The translations under genes were made by a program, and so were the position numbers. 64,000 bases of DNA from contig PAIY01000123.1 in the NCBI GenBank assembly GCA_002704825.1, positions 1 to 64,000 on the forward strand. The letters are read 5' to 3'. The stretch's first letter is position 1; each line of letters starts with the position of its first letter. Below the pieces are notes generated by a model. It worked only from the letters and a program-made list of their open reading frames with translations, did not search any database and was not told the DNA's origin. The DNA comes from Phycisphaeraceae bacterium. GTDB lineage: Bacteria; Planctomycetota; Phycisphaerae; Phycisphaerales; Phycisphaeraceae. Positions 18,567 to 26,031 of the stretch are shown piece after piece.

Positions 18567-18586
18567 AACCGCTTACGGTTTAGCGC
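18565..18586. repeat. Short palindromic repeat, family B, copy 4
   Basis: Reads aaaaccgcttacggtttagc, directly after the BMC-H stop codon, and abuts the family C palindrome at 18588. Confidence 0.7.
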
Positions 18587-18587
18587 A

Positions 18588-18611
18588 TCAGCGACACGCA
18601 GTGTCGCAGCT
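18588..18611 (-). repeat. Covarying palindrome, family C, copy 1
   Basis: On the minus strand it reads agct-GCGACAC-TGC-GTGTCGC-tga. The stem differs from the other copies (22610, 23092, 24972, 25954) by paired changes that keep the hairpin, while the flanks agct and tga are constant. Confidence 0.75.
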
Positions 18612-18672
18612 CTTTCCAAACAGATATTAACTCAAAAATTCGCATCGAAATGATGCCTTAGGAGAAATTGCC

Positions 18673-18933
18673 ATGGACGCACTTGGCATGATTGAAACGC
18701 GTGGCCAGACCCCGCTGGTCGAAGCAACCGACGCCATGCTCAAAGCAGCTAACGTCACTCTTGTGAAAACCGTTCCCATCGGCGGTGCTTATGTCACTGT
18801 CATGGTCAAAGGCGATGTCGGTAGCGTGAAGGCTGCCGTCGACGCCGGCGCTGAAGCTGCCGCCCGTGTGGGTGAGCTGGTTTCCGCCCATGTGATCGCT
18901 CGCCCGCACGATTCGCTCGTTGACGGCTTTTGA
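18673..18933 (+). CDS. BMC-H shell hexamer protein (2)
   Basis: 86 residues, one BMC domain: [18 protein letters not shown], pore loop PIGGA in place of the more usual [18 protein letters not shown], then [10 protein letters not shown]. The different pore loop may change metabolite selectivity. AGGAG precedes the ATG by 8 nt. It has no C-terminal extension, unlike the copy just upstream. Confidence 0.95.
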   Translation: MDALGMIETRGQTPLVEATDAMLKAANVTLVKTVPIGGAYVTVMVKGDVGSVKAAVDAGAEAAARVGELVSAHVIARPHDSLVDGF

Positions 18934-19024
18934 TCACTTTTGAAAAGTCGCCCAAACGTCTCAATTTGGGGTTTTGTACCTCAATTGAACTCTTTTTTAC
19001 CCCTTTTTGGAACCTGAGACACCT

Positions 19025-20221
19025 ATGTTGATTCTCGTTGCCAATCTCGGTTCGACCAGCTTCAAGTACAAGCTCTATGACCTTGTGCCCGGCGATCATG
19101 AAACGGCTCTCGCTGAGGGTGCGGCTGATCGGTTGGGACTCGGCGCGAGCAACTGGTCGATCAAGACGGACAGCGATTCGAGCAAGGGTGTTGTCGACCT
19201 GGCGGACCATGCTGCAGCCATCGATTTTCACTTTAGTCAGCTCATTGAGCTTGGCGTGATTGATTCGATTGACGCGGTTGATGCCATCGGTTTCAAAGCG
19301 GTTCACGGCGGACCGATCAGTGGCGCGGTGAAAGTGGATGATCAGGTGATCGACACCATGCAGGACTTTGCAGATGTCGCGCCCGCTCACAACCCACCGT
19401 ACATCGCTGCCATGAAAGCCTTCGCCAAGCAGTTGCCAACCATCCCACAGGTGGCTGCGTTCGAGACGGCATTCCACCAGTCGATTCCAATGTCTCGCCA
19501 GGTCTACGGCATTCCATACGAATGGACGACCGACCTGGGTATCCGACGTTACGGTTTCCATGGTGCATCGCATCGTTACATTGCCACACGTATGCCACAG
19601 CTTGATAGCTCGATCTCCAAGGTGATTAACTGTCACCTGGGTGGGAGTTGCTCGATCTGTGCCATCGAGAACGGCAAGTCCGTTGCCAACAGCTTCGGCA
19701 TGACGGCCCAGTCGGGTACGTTCCATGCTTCACGCGTTGGCGACTTTGATGCCTTTGCACTCATGAAGCTTCTCACGCCGGAGTCAGGTCTTGACCTGGA
19801 GACCATCTGGAAAAAGCTGGGTAAGGAATCGGGCCTGCTTGGGATCAGTGGGGTAAGCAGTGACATGCGTGAAGTCATCGAAGCAGCGGATGCCGGCAAT
19901 GACCGGGCCAAGCTTGCCTTCGATGCGTTCGTCGAAACCTGTCGGCACTATGTCGGGTCCTACCTGGCGGTTCTCAACGGTGCTGACGCGCTGGTCTTTA
20001 CCGGTGGTATCGGCCAACACTCCAAGGTCCTTCGCAAAGCCGTTTGCGCCAATCTCGATTTTGCAGGCATCAAACTGGATGAATCCAAAAATGATTCGGC
20101 TAACGGAAACGAAGAGTCGGCGATTCACGCAGCGGACAGCAAGACGCAAATTTGGGTCGTCCCAACCAACGAAGAACTCATCGTCGCTCGTCAGACATTT
20201 GATGTCTTAAACGAAGCGTGA
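19025..20221 (+). CDS. ackA: Acetate kinase family protein
   Basis: 398 residues from MLILVANLGSTSFKYKLYD; a TTG at 19007 could extend it by six residues but the ATG fits the family. RRYGFHGASHRYIA (about 183) and VFTGGIGQHS (about 325) are acetate-kinase signatures, with the ASKHA fold. It transfers phosphate from the PduL product to ADP, giving ATP plus a short acid (lactate or acetate or propionate). It normally acts outside the shell; no encapsulation helix is seen at either end. It is placed between shell genes, as expected for this locus type. Confidence 0.94.
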   Translation: MLILVANLGSTSFKYKLYDLVPGDHETALAEGAADRLGLGASNWSIKTDSDSSKGVVDLADHAAAIDFHFSQLIELGVIDSIDAVDAIGFKAVHGGPISGAVKVDDQVIDTMQDFADVAPAHNPPYIAAMKAFAKQLPTIPQVAAFETAFHQSIPMSRQVYGIPYEWTTDLGIRRYGFHGASHRYIATRMPQLDSSISKVINCHLGGSCSICAIENGKSVANSFGMTAQSGTFHASRVGDFDAFALMKLLTPESGLDLETIWKKLGKESGLLGISGVSSDMREVIEAADAGNDRAKLAFDAFVETCRHYVGSYLAVLNGADALVFTGGIGQHSKVLRKAVCANLDFAGIKLDESKNDSANGNEESAIHAADSKTQIWVVPTNEELIVARQTFDVLNEA

Positions 20222-20413
20222 AAACGAAACGAATAACCATGCAAAACCACATGGAAAACAATACGTCCCCATGAATCTCAGGGTGGCCTGGAAGAACGCT
20301 TAAGGGTTTTCATCCTTTTGGTCTTAAGCCCTCATCAGGTCATCTTGAGGTTCTGGTTTTGCAGAAAACTTTTTCAACCAACCAACAAGCTCTAAAACAG
20401 CAGGAGTCTAACA

Positions 20414-20677
20414 ATGGCACAACAAGCACTCGGCATGATCGAAACCAAGGGTCTGATCCCCGCGATCGAAGGTCTGGACGCAGCACTCAAGGCTGCCAAC
20501 GTCAAGTTCGTTTCACAAAACAAAGTCGGTAGCGGTATGTGCTGCATGACCATCGAAGGTGATGTCGCAGCCGTCAAGGCAGGCGTCGATGCTGGTGCAG
20601 AAGCGGCCCGTCGCGTCGGTGAAGTGCTCAGCGTTCACGTGATCGCCCGCCCTCACGATGACGTCGCCAAGGTCTGA
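20414..20677 (+). CDS. BMC-H shell hexamer protein (3)
   Basis: 87 residues, one BMC domain, starting [20 protein letters not shown] like copy 1, with pore loop KVGSG followed by MCCMTIEGD, and ending [13 protein letters not shown]. Two adjacent cysteines lie right after the pore loop, which copies 1 and 2 do not have. AGGAG lies 9 nt before the ATG. It lies 193 bp after acetate kinase and 55 bp before a BMC-P gene. Confidence 0.95.
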   Translation: MAQQALGMIETKGLIPAIEGLDAALKAANVKFVSQNKVGSGMCCMTIEGDVAAVKAGVDAGAEAARRVGEVLSVHVIARPHDDVAKV

Positions 20678-20732
20678 TTCGCCTTTTACTGACGTCTTGA
20701 ATTTCCCACGTTTCTCGTAACTGGAACTTGCC

Positions 20733-21062
20733 ATGTTTCTCGGACGCATCAAAGGACACGTTGTTTCATCCGTCAAGGACAAGACCATCAATGGCCAACG
20801 CCTGTTGATTGTTGAACCCTTGAAGGTGATCTATTCCGATGCCAACGATGGGGCAAACGGTGACGGCGGCGCAGGAGGATTCGAGCCAACCGGTCGTGCG
20901 ATCGTGGCCATGGACCCGTTGGGATGCGGCACGGGGCAACTCGTCCTCATCTCCCAGGGCTCCAGCGCCCGCATGGCAGACGGGATGAAACAAGTCCCCA
21001 CAGACGCAGTCATCGTCGGCATTGTCGATGAAGCAGTCGTTGGGGAAGTGAAACTCAAGTAA
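20733..21062 (+). CDS. BMC-P shell vertex protein, EutN/CcmL type (1)
   Basis: 109 residues, PF03319 fold: MFLGRIKGHVVSSVKDKTIN, then GQRLLIVEPL, a GC-rich insert (NDGANGDGGAGG), and MDPLGCGTGQLVLISQGSSA. Pentamers of this protein cap the shell vertices. It is the longest of the three BMC-P proteins because of the glycine-rich loop. No clear Shine-Dalgarno sequence is seen. Confidence 0.93.
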   Translation: MFLGRIKGHVVSSVKDKTINGQRLLIVEPLKVIYSDANDGANGDGGAGGFEPTGRAIVAMDPLGCGTGQLVLISQGSSARMADGMKQVPTDAVIVGIVDEAVVGEVKLK

Positions 21063-21064
21063 TG

Positions 21065-21172
21065 ATTTTTTGATTTCGGATTTCGGATTTCGGATTTGTT
21101 TTTCAAAACAATGAAGAGGTCCTGTGCAACAAGCAATCCGAAATCCAAAATCCCAAATCCGAAATTGGATTT
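21065..21172. repeat. Inverted array of gatttcgg words
   Basis: The left part repeats gatttcggatttcggattt; the right part (about 21138-21170) carries complementary aatccgaaatccaaaatc words, so the spacer can fold into a long imperfect hairpin. It lies between the BMC-P and aldehyde dehydrogenase genes. Confidence 0.6.
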
Positions 21173-21178
21173 TTTCCC

Positions 21179-22594
21179 ATGGATGACAAAGCACTCATCG
21201 CCAATGTAGTCAGCGAAGTCCTCAAACGGATGGCCACGCCCGGCAGTCCGATTGGGGCCGCTGCACGTCCTGCGACTTCCTCCAACGGTTTGCATGACAA
21301 CGTCGACGCAGCTGTCGAACAAGCGACCGTCGCTCAACAGCAACTTGCCAAAGCTGGCATGGAAACCCGTGACGGTATCTGCAAACTGCTCAAAGCGATG
21401 GCCCAGGAAAACGCCAACGAGTGGGGACGCATTGAACTGGAAGAAACCAAGGTCGGTCGTCTTGATCACAAGATTGCCAAGCTCGGTTTGCTTCAGGGCA
21501 TCCCCGGTGTTGAGTTTCTCAAGACTGCTGCCAAGTCTGGTGACAAAGGGATTTGCCTCGATGAGATGGCGCCCTGGGGCGTGATCGGTGTGATCACCCC
21601 GGTGACGCACTCGATCCCGACGGTCACCGCCAACGCCATTGCGATGATCGCTTCGGGGAACAGCCTGGTCATCAACCCGCACCCGTCGGGCGCCAAGTGT
21701 CTGTGCATGGCTGTGGAAGCCTACAACAAAGCGATCAAAGCTCAGTTTGGTATTGATGCATTGATCAATGCAATGCACACGCCGACGCTCGAATCGGCGG
21801 ATCAGATTTTCAAACACCCGCGCATCCCGATGCTCGTGGTCACCGGCGGACCTGCTGTCGCCCGTGCTGCGATGCAGACACCCAAGCGTGCGGTCGTTGC
21901 CGGCCCCGGTAACCCGCCGGTGGTTGTGGATGAAACCGCGGATCTCAAACGTGCAGCCGAAGGCATTATTTTCGGTGCTGCATTCGACAACAACCTGCTG
22001 TGCATCGGTGAAAAGGAAGTCTTCGTCGTCGACAGTGTGTTCGACAAGATGATGGCTGCGATGCGTCAAGCCGGTGCGGTGGAACTCTCTGCAGGTGGTG
22101 TTGAAAAACTCACCAAGGCAGCCATCACCTGGAAAGATGATCACTGGGTGGCCGGCAAGGATTTCATTGGTAAAGACCCAAGTGTCCTGGCTGCTGCTGC
22201 TGGCGTGAAGCTGCGTGACGGCGTGGATTTACTCTTTGGTGAAACGTCTGAAGACAACCCGTTCGTACCTGTGGAACAGATGATGCCGTTTGTGCCGTTC
22301 GTCCGCGTGCGTGACTTTGATCAGGCCCTTGAACTGGCACTCAAACACGAACACGGTTTTGGTCACACCGCCATCATTCACTCTAACAATTTGAACAACA
22401 TCACCCGCATGGGACAGGCCGTCAACACCACACTGTTCGCAGTCAATGGCCCGTCGACCGGTTGCCTCGGTGCCAACGGTGAAGGTTTCCCCAGTTACTC
22501 GATTGCAACCCCATCCGGTGAAGGCGTGACCAGCCCGTTGACGTTCACACGTTTCCGTCGCATGACCGTGACCGATTCGTTACGCATCGTGTGA
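21179..22594 (+). CDS. CoA-acylating aldehyde dehydrogenase, PduP/EutE-like
   Basis: 471 residues of the aldehyde dehydrogenase superfamily. The catalytic Cys is at about residue 275 in NNLLCIGEK; GGPAVARAAM and GPGNPPVVVD are typical of the EutE/PduP clade. It oxidises a short aldehyde (lactaldehyde in the known PVM pathway) with NAD+ and CoA to the acyl-CoA. The first 18 residues (MDDKALIANVVSEVLKRM) form an encapsulation-type helix followed by a Gly/Pro/Ala linker, so it should be lumenal. No Shine-Dalgarno sequence before the ATG. Confidence 0.95.
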   Translation: MDDKALIANVVSEVLKRMATPGSPIGAAARPATSSNGLHDNVDAAVEQATVAQQQLAKAGMETRDGICKLLKAMAQENANEWGRIELEETKVGRLDHKIAKLGLLQGIPGVEFLKTAAKSGDKGICLDEMAPWGVIGVITPVTHSIPTVTANAIAMIASGNSLVINPHPSGAKCLCMAVEAYNKAIKAQFGIDALINAMHTPTLESADQIFKHPRIPMLVVTGGPAVARAAMQTPKRAVVAGPGNPPVVVDETADLKRAAEGIIFGAAFDNNLLCIGEKEVFVVDSVFDKMMAAMRQAGAVELSAGGVEKLTKAAITWKDDHWVAGKDFIGKDPSVLAAAAGVKLRDGVDLLFGETSEDNPFVPVEQMMPFVPFVRVRDFDQALELALKHEHGFGHTAIIHSNNLNNITRMGQAVNTTLFAVNGPSTGCLGANGEGFPSYSIATPSGEGVTSPLTFTRFRRMTVTDSLRIV

Positions 22595-22609
22595 TAGATG
22601 AGAACAATC

Positions 22610-22631
22610 GCTGCGATGCGACGCATCGCTG
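22610..22631 (+). repeat. Covarying palindrome, family C, copy 2
   Basis: Reads gct-GCGATGC-GAC-GCATCGC-tg in the 65-bp gap between the aldehyde dehydrogenase and BMC-P genes; stem differs from other copies but pairing is kept. Confidence 0.65.
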
Positions 22632-22659
22632 TCAAAACGAAGCTTTGAAAGTTTGAAAC

Positions 22660-22914
22660 ATGCAGTTAGCCCAGGTCATTGGCAGAGCCACCACCACCGT
22701 CCGACATGAATCCATGTCCGGCGTGAAGCTGCTGGTCTGCGAATTTCTGGGTAACGAAAATCAAACTGTTGGTGATCCGGTGTTGGTCGTCGATCAACTC
22801 GGTGCAGGCTTCGGTGACAAAGTCATGCTCACCAGTGACGGCAAGGGACTGGGCGAAATGCTCAAGAGTGACAACACACCACTGCGTTGGTGGACACTGG
22901 GAATTATAGACTGA
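22660..22914 (+). CDS. BMC-P shell vertex protein, EutN/CcmL type (2)
   Basis: 84 residues, the standard length: MQLAQVIGRATTTVRHESMS, then VKLLVCEFLG, VLVVDQLGAGFGDKVMLTSD and a C-terminal WWTLGIID in the position of the usual GIID ending. It is a vertex pentamer. It starts 65 bp after the dehydrogenase and ends 31 bp before the RpiB-like gene. Confidence 0.94.
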   Translation: MQLAQVIGRATTTVRHESMSGVKLLVCEFLGNENQTVGDPVLVVDQLGAGFGDKVMLTSDGKGLGEMLKSDNTPLRWWTLGIID

Positions 22915-22945
22915 CCCCCGGAAGTTAAGACAGGCAAATTAAAAC

Positions 22946-23755
22946 ATGGCAGGCATGGATGAAAATTTGATCAAGGCCATCACCGAGCAGGTGATCAAGG
23001 CCATGCAACAGGGACGCGAGTTACCTGCTGCGATCAATCCACCTGCAGGCACGTGTGATGGGACTTTCAAACCCGAGTCGTCGAGTTCACAAACTGTAGC
23101 TGAATCACTGCGTGATGCTGATGCCTCGAAAACAACCGATATCCCCTTAACCGGCATCATCACCGCCAACCAACTCGAACAAGCTGTCAAAGACAAAGGC
23201 TACGCACTTGTCGCCCAGGACGCACGCTTGACACCTTTGGCAAATGACTTCGCCCGTCAGCATAAAGATAAAATTCGCCGTGCCAATCCGGTTGCAGGCA
23301 CTGCATCGACCAACCCGACACGCGTGGCAAATAACCGCTGGTACTGGTGGATCGATGGCACATGCCCGGTGGTCAAAAAAGTCACCGCAGAACGCCAGGC
23401 GGTTCTGACGCCGATGGCCAATCCCCGCAAGTCCGAGGCAGTGTTAAGCGTCGTGCGCGACTTGGCATCCGCGGTGAAGTCCGGACATGTCTCCGGTGGT
23501 GTGCTCTTTGTCCCGATCGCAGCCAAGGCAGCATGCTATGTCAATCGCACACAATCGCTACGCGGTGTCGTGGGGACAAGCATCAAAGCCGTCGAGGAAG
23601 CTGTCAGTGAGATTGGTGCAAACGTGCTGATCGTCGAATATCTCCAGCACGGCAGCGCTTCGGTCAATGCCATGCTTGATGTGTTCCTGGCAGCGAAGCC
23701 TGATGTGAATACTTTGATCCAACGTGCTCTGGCGGAATGTCACCGTCTGAGTTAA
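22946..23755 (+). CDS. Microcompartment-associated RpiB/LacAB-like protein
   Basis: 269 residues. Residues 4-22 (MDENLIKAITEQVIKAMQQ) look like an encapsulation helix. A linker follows (about 30-64); residues 49-61 (QTVAESLRDADAS) are encoded by a copy of palindrome family C. The C-terminal part (about 180-260: GGVLFVPIAAKAACYVNR, then GVVGTSIKAVEEAV and GANVLIVEY) resembles ribose-5-phosphate isomerase B / LacAB, where the same positions bind substrate; the classical active-site Cys position reads differently here. A lumenal sugar-phosphate isomerase or a structural relative is possible; function is not established. No homologous enzyme name is asserted. Confidence 0.7.
   Translation: MAGMDENLIKAITEQVIKAMQQGRELPAAINPPAGTCDGTFKPESSSSQTVAESLRDADASKTTDIPLTGIITANQLEQAVKDKGYALVAQDARLTPLANDFARQHKDKIRRANPVAGTASTNPTRVANNRWYWWIDGTCPVVKKVTAERQAVLTPMANPRKSEAVLSVVRDLASAVKSGHVSGGVLFVPIAAKAACYVNRTQSLRGVVGTSIKAVEEAVSEIGANVLIVEYLQHGSASVNAMLDVFLAAKPDVNTLIQRALAECHRLS
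23092..23128 (+). repeat. Covarying palindrome, family C, copy 3, inside a coding region
   Basis: A 37-bp segment (aactgtagctgaatcactgc onward, to gatgcctcg) equal, with one mismatch, to the reverse complement of 25954-25990. It is in frame within the RpiB-like gene and encodes residues 49-61 in the linker. Confidence 0.85.
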
Positions 23756-23793
23756 CAACGATAAACACTGTTTTTTTACAACCACAAACAACC

Positions 23794-24096
23794 ATGAGAA
23801 TCGCAAAAGTCATCGGCAAAGTCACACTCAGTAACCGCGAGGCCAACATGCCTGCCGGTTCATTGTTGATTGCTGAAGTGCTCGATCGCTCGATGCTCGG
23901 GGACAACCCGGCAAAGCAGCGCAAGAGTCCGATGCCTGAATCCCTGGTCGTATTCGATCACCTCGGTGCAGGTGTCGGCCAGACGATTGCGGTCAGTGAA
24001 GGTGCCGAAGCAACCATGCCGTTTCGCCCCCGATCTGTGCCGCTGGATGCCTATTGTGCTGCGATTCTCGACACGATTCAGATTTTGGAGAACTAA
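23794..24096 (+). CDS. BMC-P shell vertex protein, EutN/CcmL type (3)
   Basis: 100 residues from MRIAKVIGKVTLSNREANMP; an upstream ATG at 23737 would overlap the previous gene and add residues foreign to the family. The fold continues with SLLIAEVLD, VVFDHLGAGVGQTIAVSEGA and ends VPLDAYCAAILDTIQ. It is the third vertex-protein paralogue of the cluster, and its stop is separated from the aldolase start by 2 nt, so the two are likely translationally coupled. Confidence 0.93.
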   Translation: MRIAKVIGKVTLSNREANMPAGSLLIAEVLDRSMLGDNPAKQRKSPMPESLVVFDHLGAGVGQTIAVSEGAEATMPFRPRSVPLDAYCAAILDTIQILEN

Positions 24097-24098
24097 TA

Positions 24099-24947
24099 AT
24101 GGACACACCCCTGTGGCAACTCAAAAAGCAGATGGCTCAAATTGGTCATCGCATTTGGCAAAAAGGCTTCTGTGCAGGTAACGAAGGGAATCACTCCGTT
24201 CGCATTTCCGAAGACCGCGTTCTCTGCACACCCACCGGTATCAGCAAGGGTTTCCTTGAAGCCGATGACATGTGTATCGTCGACATGGACGGTAACCAGG
24301 TCGAGCCCAATCCCAAGGGTCGCAAGCGCACCAGCGAAGTGCTCGTTCACCTGGCTGTGTACAAGAAACGCCCGGACGTCAAGGCTGTGATCCATTCGCA
24401 CCCGCCGCATGCCACCGCCTTTGCCATTGCCCAGATTCCACTGCCTGAAGGCATCCATCCTGAAGCCGAAGTGTTCCTGGGTAAAGTCCGCACGGCTCCC
24501 TATGCAACTCCCAGCAAGCCTGAACTTCCCGATAGCATCGTCCCGCTGATCGGCCCTGAGACCAACACGGTTCTTATGGCCAACCACGGTTCGCTGAGTT
24601 TCAGCTTTGATCTGACCGACACGTACTACAAGCTGGAAATTCTCGATGCCTACTGTCGCGTCCTGCTACTCACCAAGCAGCTTGGCAGTGTCAACCAGTT
24701 GGATCAGAAACAGATGACCGACCTGCTGGAAGTCAAGAAGAACTTCGGTCTGCCAGACGAGCGTTTAAGCTGTGCACCGACGGGTTGCGTGGGTTCGGAA
24801 AATCAACCGTTCCTTGCCAGCTTCCCCGTGCATCCGACGACTGCCAGCTGTGATTGTGACGGCGGTGTGACCAGCACCAGCGAAGGCAACTTCGAAGCCA
24901 TGGTCCAGGCGATTACTGATCAGATCGTCACGTCGATGGGTAAGTAA
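24099..24947 (+). CDS. Class II aldolase (fuculose/rhamnulose-phosphate type) with C-terminal encapsulation helix
   Basis: 282 residues; GGAG lies 8 nt before the ATG. The aldolase/adducin fold shows GNEGNHSVR (phosphate binding, about 28), the zinc ligands in VIHSHPPHA (His 99 and 101) and the third ligand in NHGSL. The family splits fuculose-1-phosphate or rhamnulose-1-phosphate into DHAP and lactaldehyde. After the catalytic domain (about 220 residues) a Ser/Thr/Gly linker leads to NFEAMVQAITDQIVTSM, an amphipathic encapsulation-type helix at the C-terminus. It is the expected entry enzyme of the compartment. Confidence 0.93.
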   Translation: MDTPLWQLKKQMAQIGHRIWQKGFCAGNEGNHSVRISEDRVLCTPTGISKGFLEADDMCIVDMDGNQVEPNPKGRKRTSEVLVHLAVYKKRPDVKAVIHSHPPHATAFAIAQIPLPEGIHPEAEVFLGKVRTAPYATPSKPELPDSIVPLIGPETNTVLMANHGSLSFSFDLTDTYYKLEILDAYCRVLLLTKQLGSVNQLDQKQMTDLLEVKKNFGLPDERLSCAPTGCVGSENQPFLASFPVHPTTASCDCDGGVTSTSEGNFEAMVQAITDQIVTSMGK

Positions 24948-24967
24948 GTTAACGCTTGAGATTTCAA

Positions 24968-25001
24968 AGATAGCTGCATCACTGTGTGATGCTGACGCCT
25001 T
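24968..25001 (+). repeat. Covarying palindrome, family C, copy 4
   Basis: agct-GCATCAC-TGT-GTGATGC-tga in the aldolase / dehydrogenase gap, with flanking similarity to copies 3 and 5. Confidence 0.7.
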
Positions 25002-25018
25002 GATAGAAAGATTGAATC

Positions 25019-25942
25019 ATGCCTTTGAAAGTTGCGATAATTGGTGGTGGCGGACGTGTGGGTTCCAATGCAGCCTTTGCCCTGCAGTGTGCTGGCATTG
25101 TCCGTGAGATTGCATTGCTCGACGTGAATCAGGATTTGGCGGAAGGTGAAGCACTGGACTTACTCCACGGTGCGCATTTCTGCGGTGATCAGGACATTTA
25201 TGCTGCGACCACGCCGGAGATTGCCGATGCGGATGTGGTGTGCATCACCGCCGGTTCCCGTCGCAAGCCTGACGAGTCGCGTTTGGATCTGATCAATCGC
25301 AATGTGTCGATTTTCAAGGGCATTCTTGAAGACCTGCGCAGTGCGAATCTCAAGAAAGATGCGATCATCTTTGTGGTCTCCAACCCGGTGGACGTGCTGA
25401 CACGTTTGGCGATTGAGCATTTGAATTGGGACCCGACGAAGGTGATGGGCTTGGGCACGATGCTCGACACCACGCGTTTCTGTTCACTGATTGCCCAGGC
25501 CAAGCAATTGCCCCCGACGCAGGTGCGTGCGTTGATGTTGGGTGAGCATGGTGACACGATGACGCCGATCTGGTCGTCAGCGACCGTTGCCGGTATCCCG
25601 CTTGCGACGATCATGTCACCCAACGAACAGAACCAACTTGCCAAGCGTGCAGCCGGTTCCGGTGCGGAGGTGATCCGTCGCAAGGGCGGTGCAGGCTATG
25701 CCGTTGGTGTTGCCATTGCCGAAGTCATCCACGCCATTGCGATGGACAAGAAGACGATTCTCCCGGTCAGCGCCAAGGTCACCGGCCAGTACGGCATGCG
25801 TGATGTGTGTCTGAGTCTGCCCACCGTCGTCGGACGCCAGGGTGTGATCAAGGCGATGGAAGTGGACCTGTGGCCCAAGGAAGTGGCGGGCATTCAAGGC
25901 TCTGCCAAGGCGTTGGCGGACACCTGGCGTAAACTCTCGTAA
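25019..25942 (+). CDS. Malate/lactate dehydrogenase family protein of the microcompartment
   Basis: 307 residues. The Rossmann motif is GGGGRVGSNAAF (about 9), and GEHGDT carries the catalytic His. At the specificity loop it reads SRRKPDESRLDL: the RKP matches the Arg of malate dehydrogenases, where lactate dehydrogenases usually have Gln. The family is NAD-dependent. In the model for this compartment type it regenerates NAD+ for the aldehyde dehydrogenase; its real substrate (lactaldehyde, a 2-oxo acid) cannot be decided from sequence. No encapsulation helix is obvious. Confidence 0.9.
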   Translation: MPLKVAIIGGGGRVGSNAAFALQCAGIVREIALLDVNQDLAEGEALDLLHGAHFCGDQDIYAATTPEIADADVVCITAGSRRKPDESRLDLINRNVSIFKGILEDLRSANLKKDAIIFVVSNPVDVLTRLAIEHLNWDPTKVMGLGTMLDTTRFCSLIAQAKQLPPTQVRALMLGEHGDTMTPIWSSATVAGIPLATIMSPNEQNQLAKRAAGSGAEVIRRKGGAGYAVGVAIAEVIHAIAMDKKTILPVSAKVTGQYGMRDVCLSLPTVVGRQGVIKAMEVDLWPKEVAGIQGSAKALADTWRKLS

Positions 25943-25953
25943 ACAAACACGCG

Positions 25954-25990
25954 CGAGGCATCAGCATCACGCAGTGATGCAGCTACAGTT
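25954..25990 (-). repeat. Covarying palindrome, family C, copy 5
   Basis: Reverse complement of copy 3 with one mismatch across 37 bp; lies between the dehydrogenase and deoR-type genes, just before the regulator's leader. Confidence 0.85.
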
Positions 25991-26031
25991 TCAAGCATCA
26001 TTGAAAAGCAAAAGGCGTCATTCTCCATAGC

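Noticed and set aside
18806-19726. A 306-codon open frame on the minus strand
   Set aside because: Lies opposite the acetate kinase and BMC-H genes; no family features, a shadow of codon bias.
20831-22144. A 437-codon open frame on the minus strand
   Set aside because: It is antisense to the aldehyde dehydrogenase and BMC-P genes, which have clear family motifs; its translation has biased His/Arg composition and no recognisable motif.
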